64,000 nt of DNA from Rehmannia glutinosa (GCA_016081115.2 CM071936.1:77291262-77355261); one strand, 5' to 3'. Counted from the first letter of the stretch, positions 11,792-23,651 are shown. The notes: generated by a model from the letters alone, not told the origin. Program-made: numbers and translations.

Positions 11792-12850
11792 GTAATATAC
11801 TTTTCCTGTATATGACATGTGTTCATATGAATATCTAAGTAATTGATTTTTGTTATGTGCTCATGTTTAGGGTTGATTTTGGGGTTTACTGGTGAATTCT
11901 TATCATTTCATTTACCAAATATGAAAAGTCAGTCCCTTATATTCAAAAAAGAAAAAGAAAACCCTATCCCCTCTCTTTGACTTGAGCAAGGCAAAATTTT
12001 CCTCTTTAATTAATTTCCTATTTTATTGTTCTGAATGTGCTTTGTTTGATGTTTAACTAGTAATATATACAAAAGGTGCAATGGTGAATTTTTGTTACAT
12101 TTTCCTAAGTCTTTTCATGGCTGTAAAAATTCCTCCTCTTTGGAATACTGTAATCTATTCTTTTTTCTTTTTTTTTTTGGAGCAACAGATATATATTTAT
12201 TATTATAGTTTATAGAGCGAAAAACCCAAAAAAATAAAATTATTGAATTGTTAAGTTAATTAGTTATGTTGATGCTGACGATGTACGGCTCATCATTGCT
12301 AGGAAATTCGGTAACGAGGAATAAGAGCTCATTGTCTATCCATATGAGTCATTTATTTACTCCATGTTTCTTTGTTTTTAGATTCCCGTAATTCCTTCCC
12401 CTTGAGCCTAAAATATAGCTATCTCATTTCATATAACTTCTCCCTTTGTTGAGTCAGCTTATCATCATTCCGTTCATTTTCCCTTTTGAAAATCTTGTTG
12501 GTTGTTTAGGCTAATTTTGTGCCAGAAGTTAGTATTTGAGAGGTTCTTTTTGTTTGCTTTGTACAGCTTTGGATGCTTAGTTCTTTACAAGTATGTGTAT
12601 ATGAACTGATTTTGAAATAAATCCTGATTCTAATTTGAATAAAAAAGAAATTGTTTCAACATGAAATTATGAGTGTAACCAATACTGGAAATCTGAAACA
12701 AGTATGAGCACCATATTTCATGCAGAACACCTTTTACTGTTCTTCAACATGAAATTATGAGTGTTTTAGGTAACCTTGAGTCGATAATGTTTCTTTAATT
12801 TTCTTTTTCTTTTTGGATTGTGTTTTTTTCATTTTCTCATTTTTTTATAG

Positions 12851-13377
12851 TCTCAGAAAGAGCTGAATGGAGAAAAATGTGATATGATTGAATTATATAA
12901 ACGTACTCACTATAAAGAGAAAGATGGTTGGTCAAGAGTTGAGGCTCAAGAGAATTGGGTAATCATCCACATACACATTTTTATTGTATATCTTAACTTG
13001 TGTCATGATATTAATTGTATATTTGTATGTCCAATATTCAAATAGGAGTTGATGATATCAAAGCGAGCCCAATATACGGAGGAAGGAATTGAGAAGAGTG
13101 TCGACGAAATAGTTCTTGAGGTCTTTGGCCATGGATCTGGTTATATAAAGGGAATTGGCTATGGCCCAAAACCTCCAAGTAGACGCACCACATCGTATCA
13201 AGTACTCGACAACTGCAGAATAAACTTCAAGAGACACAAGAGGAGTTACAAGAATCAGAATCTCAAGTGAGTGAGCTTAAGTCACAAGTGGGTGATTTGA
13301 AAGACCAGCTCAATCAGCAAGGTGCTTGTATTGAAAAACTTATGGCATTCATGGTTGCGAGTGGGAATAATCTCTAA
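12851..13377 (+). pseudogene. Ptta/En/Spm (Transposase_24-type) transposase, C-terminal exons, frameshifted
   Basis: Exon 12851-12958 encodes 36 codons (SQKELNGEKCDMIELYKRTH, then KEKDGW, QENW). A GT-AG intron follows (12959-13045). The exon from 13046 encodes ELMISKRAQYTEEGIEKS, then VFGHGSGYIKGIGYGPKPPS, the conserved C-terminal core of plant Ptta/En/Spm transposases. A single-base shift near 13195 is needed to continue into the expected coiled coil (LQETQEELQESESQ, SELKSQVGDLKDQLNQQ), which stops at 13375-13377. In the unshifted frame translation ends at 13270. The family product binds subterminal repeats of CACTA elements together with the main transposase. Upstream exons are not recognised, and the main transposase is absent. 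Confidence 0.7.
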
Positions 13378-13669
13378 GCCGATATAATTAATCTAAGTAC
13401 TCTGTTCTTTTGGTTTGGATATTTAATATTTTTTTTACTGACATTATTCAAGTAGTTTATTGTCCATTTGAAATATGAATATCATATCATTTCTCTCATA
13501 TTAATAAATAACCGTATTCTACTTAATCAAACATGATTGATTTTATTTTTATTTTTATTTTTCATGCTTTACTGCATTTGAACTTGCACTTTGTAGTATT
13601 AGTAATGTATTGATAGAATATTTTACAAATTAATATTTAAATCATTATATATGTACAAAAATAAAAAAA

Positions 13670-14607
13670 AAATATGTCAATTACATTGCCTATGAAACTT
13701 ATTTTCATGACAATTATGTTGTCATGTAAGAAAGCTATAAATTGGTGACAATGAATTATTTCGTAACTTAAACTCATTTATTACAATAAACTTAGTCGTC
13801 ACCAAACAAATCTATTCTTTGACGATATACAATTTGTCATTAAAAATACACTATAATGATGACTTGTATCGTCACAAATATCTTCAAAACTTGTCACTGT
13901 ATAAATTTATTATGTGACGATACATTTTGTCACCACATATTAATTTTTATGACGGACGATTTCATCATTATTTCGGCGCAATTAGCGACGCTGATAAGTT
14001 TTGTCATATATTGCAATTGTTTCCATGACAAATAAAATCATCATGTTACATATTCTTTTGGTGACAACACATATCTCGTTGTTGAATCGTAATTATTGGT
14101 GACACATTATTTTGTCATTATAAATATACATTAAGTGACACGCAATATTTCGTAACGTTAAATCACCTCTTTCATGACAAGTTGTGTAATATATGATGAA
14201 ATTATAAACATAACCGCAACACCAAAATTTGTCATTAGAATTTGATGAATTTAGCAATGCGATCATGGTCGTCACTAAAAATTAATGCTATAATGACAAA
14301 ACATGCTTTCGTCATTAAAAAGATACTTTTTTGTGAAAAAGAAATAATATAGAAGACAAAATTTTTATCGTTGATGTGACGATGTAGGTGTTACAATAAA
14401 TGATATAAATCGTGATAATTGTTATTAGCGTGATCAAATGTTAATTTTGTAGTGACAAATTGCAAAAATCGTTATGTATATCTTTTATGACGGGGCTACA
14501 GTGACGATCTTTATGACGCTCAATTTTCGTCATCGAATACATTTAGTGATGAAAAACAAGTTTATATGACGATATTTTTCGTCATGTTATCTCATATTTC
14601 TTGTAGT
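13670..14607. repeat. Right subterminal repeat region of the CACTA element
   Basis: Dense TGACGA, TTCGTCA, TTTGTCA and ATGACAA motifs mirror 4302-5070 and end in CGTCATGTTATCTCATATTT followed by the terminal TCTTGTAGT. The small gap 13378-13670 is an AT-rich 3' untranslated region. Confidence 0.75.
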
Positions 14608-14613
14608 TAAGCA

Positions 14614-17427
14614 ATGAGAGAATCCAGGCAGTTGCATGAGAAACAAATATTTGAAGGACCAGGAGAGTCGTCTCAATCTCTCCTGCAAATCGACCCTTTG
14701 AGAGTGGTGCAGCAGATTGCCACAGACATCGCTGCAGCCACGTCCCCGGTGCTATCGGAGGATGGGTCCAAGGGAATTGGCAATGAAACTGGGATTTTGG
14801 GCACCCAAGTTGGGCCAACTCCTGAAGAAGGTGTTTTACCACCTGCCCCAGCGACTGAGTATTCAAAAGAAAAAGTCGCGAGTCAGGAACAGAGTGACCC
14901 CATCATCGATCCACTCAACCGTGTGTGCCGGGGGAAACTCTCCACCGCAACAAGGTCAGAGGATGTTGCAGAAGACTCTAACTTGAAGGAATGAGGCGAA
15001 GTGGGCGAGAAAGAACCACAAAGCAGATTGATATTGTGGCTCGGCGATTGAGTCTGTCCCCACCAAATGTCACCGCTTTGAAGCGTCGATGACACTATTC
15101 ATACAGTCGAGGCACAGGATGGAGATGCCCCAGGAGTTAACACTCTGGGCAGTGAAAGTGCAATCCTAGGGGTTGAGACTCCTATGGATACCATGGTCCA
15201 AGACCCTAAGACAGCTGCGACTGTCGAAGGGAATATTGAAGGCCTCGCAGCAGTTAAGTCTGCTGGAGGTATTGAAGGCCTAAGGGAGGTTGAGACTTCC
15301 CTAGGTAAGGGTGCAGAAACACAAAACATTCCTTCTGTTCAAAGCGCTGAAATTGAAAAAGAGATAAGCGCACTTCATGACTCCCAGGAGAACCTTGATA
15401 CATCATATTTGGGATCTGAAGATGAAGCTGAGTCCACCCCTGTTGCAGATCCAAAGGACCCAGTTGAGGATGTTCTCAAGACTACGAGCCAGCCAAGTGA
15501 CAAAGCTGCTCGTCAAAAATTCAACTTCGATGATGAACCAACCCCCAGATTTCATCATCATCCGATGACGTTGATGATGCAGCAGAAGATCCGGTTATTC
15601 ACTTAGAAAAATCCACTGAGACCAAAGATGTTGTTAAGCACAAGGCTCGGTCACCGGGCAAAATATCTCAATCGCCCCGGTGAGACACAAGCACTACGCA
15701 GCTCCCCAAACGTTGTAGTAGTAACGACTACACCAGCTCCATCACAGGATCCCACAGCTGTGACCACTGCCGATGAAGCTATCACAGCTGAGGTACGAAG
15801 AGCTGAACCATCTCAGGAACAACCCTCACAAACAATCCCATATGTGAGTGATGATGCCTTTCCAAAGGTATTCCCTTTTCACGCCAATCCTACCATACTT
15901 GGAAGAAGAGACCGCTGCTGAACAACGAAGATTCATCGTGAGAGAAGATCCAATCATTCCTACTGACACAATTGTTCCAGTCGAGTTCAACTTTGCTAAA
16001 GAGTGGCCTGCAGCTGAATCAAGTGAGACAGCTGAATTTCGTGAGATCTTCAAGAAGATCTATGAAGAGATTGAAAACATCATGCCTCACTCGACTTAAG
16101 ACTAGACAAAAGGGATGCTACCCTCACAACAGATTTGAGAGAGATAGTGGTTCGGATCCGCGAATGGTCTCAACAACAATCTGCCATGCGAATCGAGCAA
16201 GTTCGTTATTTTAAAGCACTGTATGGCAGAATGCTCATCTGGATGGCTGACAATGCTGATCTGAAGCAAAGGATGCAAGCGTATATTGAAAGGTTGCATG
16301 CATCTCACAAAACGGAAATGGAGCTTCTGCGTGAATTTCAGAGAAAAGAAGTTATGCGTCTTGAGGAGACCATGAATGCGAAATTCAGCCTCCTCATGGC
16401 TGAAATGAAATTGGTGGCAGCCGAGTCCAAAGTCTCTCGCTCAGAATTTCGGACCGCTTATGCAGCCGCAGACTCCAAATAGAATTCCGCTCTTAGCAGA
16501 CTCGACTTTATGCTCACAGGCATGTTCCCTGGGGTCCCTCTTTCCTTTGATGATGCCAAAAAGGGGGAAGAGGGAACCCTAAGGAGTTTAAAAGAAGAAA
16601 AATTGAAAGAATCTGCAGTTGAGAAGAAAGGAAAAACAGCTGAGGGGGAACATTTAAAGGATTTGACATTAATGATTGTTGAAACCCTTCAGCGAGGACA
16701 AGTCACAGCCTCCATCATGAGCAAACTTCCTGTAAGCCTACCAATGGGACACTCTGATGTGCCAATAGCAGAAAGAAGGAAGATCATTGAAGCATAAATT
16801 GAGGAGTTCTCTGAAAAATAGGAAGCTCGCGTTCAAAAGATCTTACAACAAAGCATGGTGGACTCCCGGTGAATTAATTAAGCTCTAATTGACCCTCCCA
16901 GTGAATTAATGCAGCAAGTTGGATCTGAGCCTAGATCCATGGAAGAATTCAAAACACTGGAAGTTGAAGGCTACTTCAAGGGACTGTCTCTAACCAAAGC
17001 ATGGGATCTCTACTGGGAAAAAGGACTGGAGGTGTGCAAGACAACTGAGAAACAGCAAAGCTCTAGCAGACACTCAGCCGGAAAATCCAAAGCTCATGTG
17101 CAGTACACTCTCAGAGAAAGAGGAGATGAGTTAGGAAAAGAGCGAAAAAGGGATATCGTGTATTGGACTGGGCACGACCACTTGGCGAATTTAGAAGATC
17201 AACGCAAAATTGAAGAAGCCAAAAGAAGAATGGAAGCAGAAAATGCTAATGCCACACGTGAATGGGAGGAAAGGCAAAAAAGGGATGACCCTGCTGCAAA
17301 GAGAGCTTACGAAAAGAAGAAAAAGGAAGAAGAAAGGAAGAAGAGAGAAGAAGAAGAAAAAAAGGGAAAAAGAGCTGATGACTTCGACAAAGCTGAAGAG
17401 GAAAGAAGGAGGCAGCGAAGGCGTTGA
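14614..17427 (+). pseudogene. Degenerate env-like ORF of a Copia (SIRE-type) retrotransposon
   Basis: A chain of plus-strand frames (14614-14994, 15184-15606, 15628-15921, 15848-16099, 16135-16482, 16510-16797, 16909-17427) abut or overlap and together read as one long protein with several stops and frameshifts. The N-terminal two thirds is acidic and low-complexity. The middle (16135-16482) is helical (MRIEQVRYFKALYGRMLIWM). The C-terminus (17190-17420) is a charged coiled coil of repeated KKKEEERKKREEEE-type residues. No enzymatic motif is present. Position upstream of a polypurine tract and 3' LTR, where SIRE-type elements keep an env-like ORF, suggests the identity. The 5' part lies at 3867-4262, before the CACTA insertion. 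An alternative is a captured host coiled-coil gene. Confidence 0.45.
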
Positions 17428-17728
17428 AGTGTTGCTGCGAACCCCTTCATGTATATTACTCACGTAAATACATTTTTGTAAGTCATCTGTAATAGTTAGT
17501 GAAGTTTTCTATAATTTTTAACTTTGTATTAGTATCCTAGCATAGATGTCTGTATTGTTGCTTTGATATAGAATGCTTTGATACCAAATGTAAACAGTTG
17601 TGTAAAGGACAAGAATGCTATGATCAATAAAACGATTGATTCTAGGCATACATTCTTTGTTACTACATTGTCTGTATGTATCTTTGTTGTTTACATGTTG
17701 TTTAATGTTTTTAAGTTTTGGCATCATC
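17428..17728 (+). other. Spacer between the env-like ORF and the polypurine tract
   Basis: AT-rich, non-coding. It ends in CATCATCAAAAAGGGGG, the phrase commonly seen at the 3' end of this kind of Copia element; compare 33141-33158. Confidence 0.5.
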
Positions 17729-17741
17729 AAAAAGGGGGAAA
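17729..17741 (+). other. Polypurine tract of the SIRE-type Copia element
   Basis: AAAAAGGGGGAAA directly precedes the LTR start and is nearly identical to the tract of the complete element at 33146-33158. Confidence 0.75.
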
Positions 17742-17742
17742 T

Positions 17743-19418
17743 TATTGGGAAATTTATTTTATAGATTTTGATGAATGCCATGTAAAACTTAAACTAGAAA
17801 GTTGGCACCCCATTTTCTTGTAATTTACATTGTAATAGATAAGGCTAGAAAAACTGAGTCAAGTCACCTACGCCTGGAAATACAAGAAGTCAACTGAAGA
17901 CTGAAGTAAAGGCTCCGCTGTGGAACAACTGAGAATGGCCAAGATAGAAGATCAAGAACTCGACTGAAGATGTATCAGCTGAGGAACAGCTGTGTAAGAG
18001 TCAGTCAAAGTCAACTCAAGAAGCCAAGTCTCAAGTTGAAGTGATAGATGAGTCATCCAATGATCGGAGCAGACTAAAGTCACCTGGGGAAAAAGGCAGC
18101 AGCCAAGAGGAGTTAACTGAAATGAATCCGTTGCACAGAAGTCAAGAACGTTACTTAAATAAGTAATACTTCCATGCTGCCAGGTCTTAAAGTGCTCATC
18201 CCAGAAGCGTGCAAAAGGAATAAACCAATGGGAAGCACTGTACCTCGTGTCAGAACCTGAAAAGCTGCAAATTCATTTAATACGAGGAATGGTCTACATC
18301 TCAAAACGGAAGACCAAGAAAAGACAAGACAACGACCACTAGTGACTTTTGAAATCAGCCTATCTCTTCAACGGGCAGATTTTCAAAAGTTCACTATAAA
18401 AGGCTGAGGAAATTCATTGAGAAAAGGTTACCCTGCACACCTGAGAAATCAAGCAATATTCAAGCAATTAACCTGCAAATACTCTCAAGAATATTCAAGC
18501 AAATCCTCAAGCCTGAAACTCGAAGGAAATCGATCCAACACAAGCTGTGAAGGAAAGACAACTTCAAATCTGTTGAAGAAGAAACTTCTGAAGAATCAAA
18601 AGGGGCCTACTTTCCAAGAAGGATTGTAGGAAGGTTCAAGGTCGAACCAGTATCAAGTTATTGGAGGGCTTCGTGATCAAATCCAAGAGCTTGAGAAAGT
18701 GAGCTGAAGTAGCAAGGCAGCTGCCCTGTGAAGAAACTGAGTCGGACGAGAAGCCATCTGTGTGACCAAGGTTATCTCTAGACTGTTGACCACTTTGTAA
18801 ACATATCTTTTACATAGTAGATTCCTCCAGGAGTTGGAGAAGAGAGGATTAGAAGAATTACCCCATCTTCGAACCACTATAAAAATCAACTGTGTCATTT
18901 ATTTTTCAGCACATTTACATTCCTGCGTATTTACATCATATCTGCTGAAGTTCAGGTCTATCACTTTCTTCAGGAACAGTTCTAATGGGGGAGAAGGCAA
19001 GCCGAAGAATACCCTAAGAAGTTGGTGAGCCGTATGATGGGCAACTATCTCCTGCGGTAGGTGCCAAAGAAGAATGAGAAGAAGCCCGAAAAAAAGGCCA
19101 TCTAACTGATTAATAACTAAGTGCTAAATTCAAGTGTTAAAACAAGTATAAAACAAATCAAAGGGTGTTAAGTCTTCTGCTGATAAAACCAACACAGCCA
19201 AGTTAAGGTTCAGGTTAAACATCTGAGTAATTCTATCAACAGTTCTATCGAGTCTGTTGAGTGGCTAATTCTGCTGAATAACCAACTTAGTTGTCCCTCA
19301 AGGACTCAGTTGTTTGTGTTAACTCTTTAATATTTTTTAAAAGGACTAAAATCGAAAAGTTGGTAAGATTTTTTCAACCCTCGCTTTTAAACCTTACTCA
19401 CACCCCTTGGGACCTACA
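17743..19418 (+). mobile_element. 3' LTR of the SIRE-type Copia element
   Basis: The LTR follows the polypurine tract; its start reads TATTGGGA (expected TG mutated to TA). The end is placed after TTGGGACCTACA at 19418, a typical Copia LTR terminus, which gives about 1.68 kb. A strong TATA box (CTATAAAAGG, 18394-18403) marks the U3/R region. The matching 5' LTR and the gag-pol region are not in the window, so both LTR ends are inferred from motif alone. No target duplication can be tested. Confidence 0.6.
18395..18401 (+). promoter_or_regulatory. TATA box of the Copia LTR
   Basis: TATAAAA in the context CACTATAAAAGGCTGAG, about 650 bp into the LTR. Transcription would start about 30 bp downstream. 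Confidence 0.6.
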
Positions 19419-19419
19419 A

Positions 19420-20480
19420 GGGGCCAGCTCGGGCACCTCCTCATGATAAGGTAGCCAAAACCGCATAGACTCTAGGATGTGGCGACCCTGGTATAATGCA
19501 TCCAGCTTGCGCTGCATCAACATCCCCGATATTAAGTTTTGGTCGGTTTATATCCAATCCGTCTTGGAATTCTTGGGAGGGCCTCTTCAGCCACTCGACC
19601 AAAAGTTGAGGGTCCTGTACCCCACCCAGTACTACTTGGCCCCATGGCTTCGACCTCGCTCGGCGTAGTCCCGCGCTCAGTGACGCTGGGACCAGTGGCC
19701 TCGCCCCCACTAGGTCCTGTATAATGCCCTACTTCCTAGGCCCCGGTTGTCTAACCAATGCCTGACCTAGCGCCTCTTAAAGGTAATTGCTCAGGCCCAT
19801 ATAGTACTCTGCCTATAATAGCCACGATCGGAGCCGGCAACAGGATTGCACCCCTCTCTTCCTACATGGGAGACTCGTATTTAGAGCCTTCATCCTAACT
19901 TGAAATATCAATGACGGCATCATCTTCTCTCTGGGAAACCTCAATCTCGGACGGAGGATCTTCAATCTCATGTTCCAGACTACGCTCAAGGTTTTGACTA
20001 TCCTCATCGAACGGACATGTCAAAGAAGGAAAAAGGAAAGAAAAAAAGGTTTTGAAAATTACCTAAGGAGCTGTGGATTCTTTTTCTCTTGAAGCCGGCT
20101 TGAATTCTACTCGGTCTCTACTTTCTCTGGTATGTTTAGAGTGCGAAGTAAAAGTAACAATGGAGGGTGAAAGGGTGTATTTGTAGGCAAAATTTTCTCG
20201 AAAACACGTGCCTATTTGAAAGGGCGCGACTTTTCAAGAAACATTTCAAATAAACCGTCACGTCCCTCCGGTTCCTGTGCCACGACGGTGTAATCAGAGA
20301 CTGCCACGTGTCATCCATCATTGTCTCAATTAATGCACCGTTTCAGGCATTAAATGGTGATGGACACCTATCAACCGTTTCAAAAACCGTTTGACTTATC
20401 TCTCTTTCCCCTCTCTTCAAGTTCCAATCCGTCTTGGCTGATCTCCTCCTCGGCTTTGAACTTGGGCGCCATTGATGACA
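19420..20480 (-). mobile_element. Remnant of a minus-strand LTR retrotransposon (leader and gag-like start)
   Basis: At 20471-20461 the minus strand reads TGGCGCCCAAG, similar to Gypsy primer-binding sites, one base after a possible LTR end (TGTCATCA at 20480-20473). Downstream on the minus strand an acidic frame begins near 20010 (DEDSQNLERSLEHEIEDPP, then EVSQREDDAVIDISS) with stops. A longer frame at 19710-19441 contains LVEWLKRPSQEFQDGLDI. These could be the gag start of an old Gypsy element. No zinc knuckle or pol motif is visible. Confidence 0.3.
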
Positions 20481-20589
20481 CCCGAGCTGAGTTGGACGAA
20501 GTGCACCCACGTGGTCATTCAAGACCTAATGACGTAGCCCGACCAGACCACACTCATTGCCATCTCCTTGACAAGTCGGACATCCGCGG

Positions 20590-20800
20590 ACGCCTCTCAC
20601 TCTGGACTCTTCTCGGCATCAAGTAGTTCTTTTCCCATTTGGACGGCTTCACTCTGGATCTTATCAAGCACCAAGTAGCCTATTTCCCATTGGACGACTC
20701 TCACTCCGGACTCTTCTCGGTACTAGGTAGCCCTTTTTTCTTGAGAGCTTCACTTTGGACCTTATCTAACACCAGGTAGTCCTTTCATGAGCCAAGACCG
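20590..20800. repeat. Two-type tandem repeat, about 52 bp per unit
   Basis: Four units in order: CTCACTCTGGACTCTTCTCGG, then TTCACTCTGGATCTTATCAAG, then a unit like the first, then one like the second; each is followed by CACCAAGTAGCC-like sequence. Units 1 and 3 are alike and 2 and 4 are alike, so a roughly 105-bp dimer was duplicated. Confidence 0.65.
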
Positions 20801-20881
20801 GCTTTCAATGAAAGCATCAATGAGAGGCCATCAAGGTCAGACCACTTAGCTCCACCATAAAAACCAGCTCATGAGAGGAGG

Positions 20882-21411
20882 CAGTGACGAAGCCACTATA
20901 CTATGGTCACTAGACCCACCTGGATTTTTGAAAATAAATTAGAGGTATTTTTGTAATTTCATTTTATAACCTTAAAATACAGAAAATAGGAAAAATAGAA
21001 CAAATCTTCAATTCCTTCATCTTGGAAATTCTTTGAGACTTGTTCATTTTTTCCTTTTCAAAATTTTGTACAATTTCTTTTGCTCCATCATAAATTTTGT
21101 ATATTTTCTTTTAGCTCCACTAAAATTTTGTGCATTTCCCCCCAATATTTCATTTTTAAAATATTACCAATGAAGCTATTATGCAATGATTTTAAAATAT
21201 AAAAAATAAAAGAGAAATATTATGATATATTGATGTAATTGTATTATATTTTTTTCTTTTTAATATTAAGATATAATTGAATTAATACATTGACTTTATC
21301 AAAATTGGATTTTATTTATTTAATTCTTAATTAGAGTTCATATTTTATATTTTATTTTTATATTAATGTTAGTTGAGCTCCCCTACACGAAGTTTCTGGA
21401 ATTCGTTACTG
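20882..21411. mobile_element. Non-autonomous hAT element (Tip100-like ends) with target duplication
   Basis: Left end CAGTGACGAAGCCACT; inverse right end CAGTAACGAATTCCAGAAAC. The flanking octamers AGAGGAGG (20874-20881) and AGTGGAGG (21412-21419) match at 7 of 8. About 530 bp, AT-rich, non-coding; same family as 9227-9978. Confidence 0.7.
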
Positions 21412-21419
21412 AGTGGAGG

Positions 21420-21841
21420 TTTGACTCCAACTTTAAGAACCAATCCACAACTGCTTGTGAATTAGATGTGGGATCGTATCATGCGCATTTAAAAAATAAA
21501 CAAATGTGGCGATCAGATCCCGACCCTGATTCACCCATATGAACTTTATAGTGAATAAAATTGTTCATGGTCAGTAAGAACTTCAATATTATCTGAGCTT
21601 CCAAAAGTTATCCATATCTTATTCAATGACTGACTAATAACTACATCAAATCCAAGTCTACACATTAGTAGGTCGTGATTAAAACGAGTCTTTGGTTTAG
21701 AAAATACATGACTGAAATTAATAGAACAAATCTGAAAAGATCTTTGACCATGTGGATCGGGTGCAGTTTAAGGTCTGGTAGAGTTAAGTTAGGGTTAGGG
21801 TTATCATGAGGACGAGTGGAGGGAAGGGTTCCATTCAGATC
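21420..21841. other. No supported gene
   Basis: Unique-looking sequence that may continue the LTR interrupted by the hAT element. I recognise nothing further. Confidence 0.3.
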
Positions 21842-22055
21842 TATGATGCACGGACACTTCTATGAGGATGACGTACCCGTTCTGGATACGTACAAGATAC
21901 GATACTTTATTAGATCTATATGTTCAATAATATAAAACTATATAATTTTGTATTTATATACATCGCACCGTATTCATAAAATTTCAAAACGTGACTTATT
22001 CCCGTATCCGTGTCGTATCGTACCCGTGTCCTCCTACCGGTATCAATGCTCCTTA
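21842..22055. mobile_element. Possible MITE with GATACG/GTATCG-rich inverted ends
   Basis: The left part (GCACGGACACTTCTATGAGG, then ACCCGTTCTGGATACG) is roughly inverse to the right part (CGTATCGTACCCGTGTCCTC, then TATCAATGCTCC). About 210 bp, non-coding. Confidence 0.4.
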
Positions 22056-22119
22056 GATTCAGATTCTTTTCTCTCTTTACTATGCTTGTGTCTATCCAAT
22101 TTTTAGATTTACATTTGCA

Positions 22120-23170
22120 TGACTATAGATGTAGCACCTTCTAGCTTATTGAATTTTAATGCGAAAATAAGTAATTATAATAGAAATATTTTAAAATTTT
22201 CTTAAAAATATGGAATAATAAAAGCTTTACTACGTTTCAAAGTTTGCAGTGAAAATAAAGACTAATAATTGAAATAACTATCAATCCATTAACATACATA
22301 TTAAAATGAAAATGGCATCCAACATCTCAATAGAATCAAAGTTTAAACTTTTTTATTTTTTTTAAAGAGACTTAAAAGATATGAAAATCATGAAAGACGT
22401 GGGTTCACGAGTCACCGCGCTGCGCCGTCTCCTTCCTCATCAGGGTTCTCATCTAAAAATATTAAACATTCGTGGGATGAGCTTTAAAAGGCTCAATAAG
22501 TAATCTCATGCATGAATGCATGTCTAATGCAATATTATAACATTTATTCTAAGACTTTTTGTTTTCTTAAAAAAAACTTCCATCTTCATTACTTCAAATT
22601 TTCTCTTTCATTATTAAAAACATTCATTATAAGTACTTAAAACTTTCTTAGGACGCGAGCTCACTTGGTGGCACATTGTTCTATTCAGAGCCATAGTGAT
22701 ACGTGTTATTTGGAACCCGTTCAACATAGTCTACCGGTAGTATTTGCTTTTATTTGCCCAAAGGCACATTTTCATAAACATTCTTTAGCCGCAAGCGGCA
22801 CATGGTCGGAACGTCGGTCCCCCGCGCCCATTTCCCACTCACTCCGATCATAGACACAATGTGCATCCATTTCTTTTGAAAACATAATTAAAAATTAAAC
22901 CTTAATAAATTTATCTTTATTTTCTCTTCTCATGCTCGTGAATGCTATGAACATAAATTATCATGATGCATGAACCTAAGTGATGCAGCATTAATTGAAT
23001 ACACAAAAATAAATTAAACAAGCATGAACATAATAAATTAAATCTCATTAGATCAATCATAATTGGGCATACATCCAATTAGTTAGGAAAAACTCTACAT
23101 TCAATATATAAATACAACCATGATTAATAATATATGAAGAGAACTTACAGTCTTAGTTTTCTCAATTTCC
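22120..23170. mobile_element. Gypsy LTR-like remnant
   Basis: Contains phrases usual in plant Gypsy LTRs (AATTTTAATGCGAAAATAAG, GTGGGATGAGCTTTAAAAGG, and a GC-rich block at 22650-22860 with CGGTCGGAACGTCGGTCCCC-like sequence). No partner LTR, primer site or coding domain is seen. TTTATTTGCCCAAAGGC recurs at 50402-50418. Confidence 0.35.
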
Positions 23171-23525
23171 CTAGAAACTAAATTATGCATATAAATCATA
23201 CAACTATATATATAATCACTAATTGAAATTAGTATATGACTAATCATTAGTCTGCTCGTAAGTAACAATTTATTCTACTGATATGTAAATTTAAACAAGT
23301 AACTACTTCTCTATATATATATTTAATTATACAAAATAATCACTGATTGAAATTAAAATAAACTAATAATAGGCATATATGCAAATCAAAATTAATTGAG
23401 TTGTGATAGTTTTAAATCTGATATTTTGAATTTGAATGAAAACAAATCATGTGTAGGATTAATTCCATAGTGTTAATCTTTGCAGCTAGTGGCTTGCTCA
23501 GAAGATAGAGTCCTTCCTTTACCGA

Positions 23526-23651
23526 ATGACTTCTACCAAAGAAGGGTCCATAACTTCTATTCAAGCAGTTTATGTACCTGCAGACGATTTGACCGATCCT
23601 GCCCCTGCTACGATATTTGCACATTTAGATGCTACTACCGTACTATCCCGT
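23526..23651 (+). pseudogene. atpB: atpB fragment (plastid ATP synthase beta subunit)
   Basis: The frame encodes [20 protein letters not shown], then LTDPAPAT, then [12 protein letters not shown], the highly conserved segment after the Walker B region of the CF1 beta subunit. Only about 42 of about 500 codons remain, flanked by unrelated sequence on both sides, so it is a non-functional organellar DNA insertion. One residue (I in PATIFAHLD) differs from the usual T. Confidence 0.9.

Larger units (their letters stand above)
4302..14607 (+). mobile_element. CACTA (En/Spm) DNA transposon, about 10.3 kb, non-autonomous or decayed
   Basis: The left end is CACTACAAGAAAT (4302) and the right end reads ATTTCTTGTAGT (to 14607), an inverted pair; the last base of the right end appears mutated (T for G). 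Both ends carry dense subterminal motifs of the TGACGA / TCGTCA type, in inverse orientation, a hallmark of CACTA elements. A second-ORF transposase fragment of the Ptta/En/Spm family lies at 12851-13377 near the right end. The large TNPD-type transposase is absent. A clean 3-bp target duplication is not seen: the left flank GTA does not match the right flank. The interior contains MITEs and a gene-like block, consistent with an old or gene-capturing element. Confidence 0.8.

Noticed and set aside
14093..14275. 60-codon minus-strand frame
   Set aside because: Lies in CACTA subterminal repeats; chance ORF.
17191..17463. Minus-strand Phe/Leu/Ser-rich frame
   Set aside because: Antisense of the Lys/Glu coiled coil of the env-like ORF.
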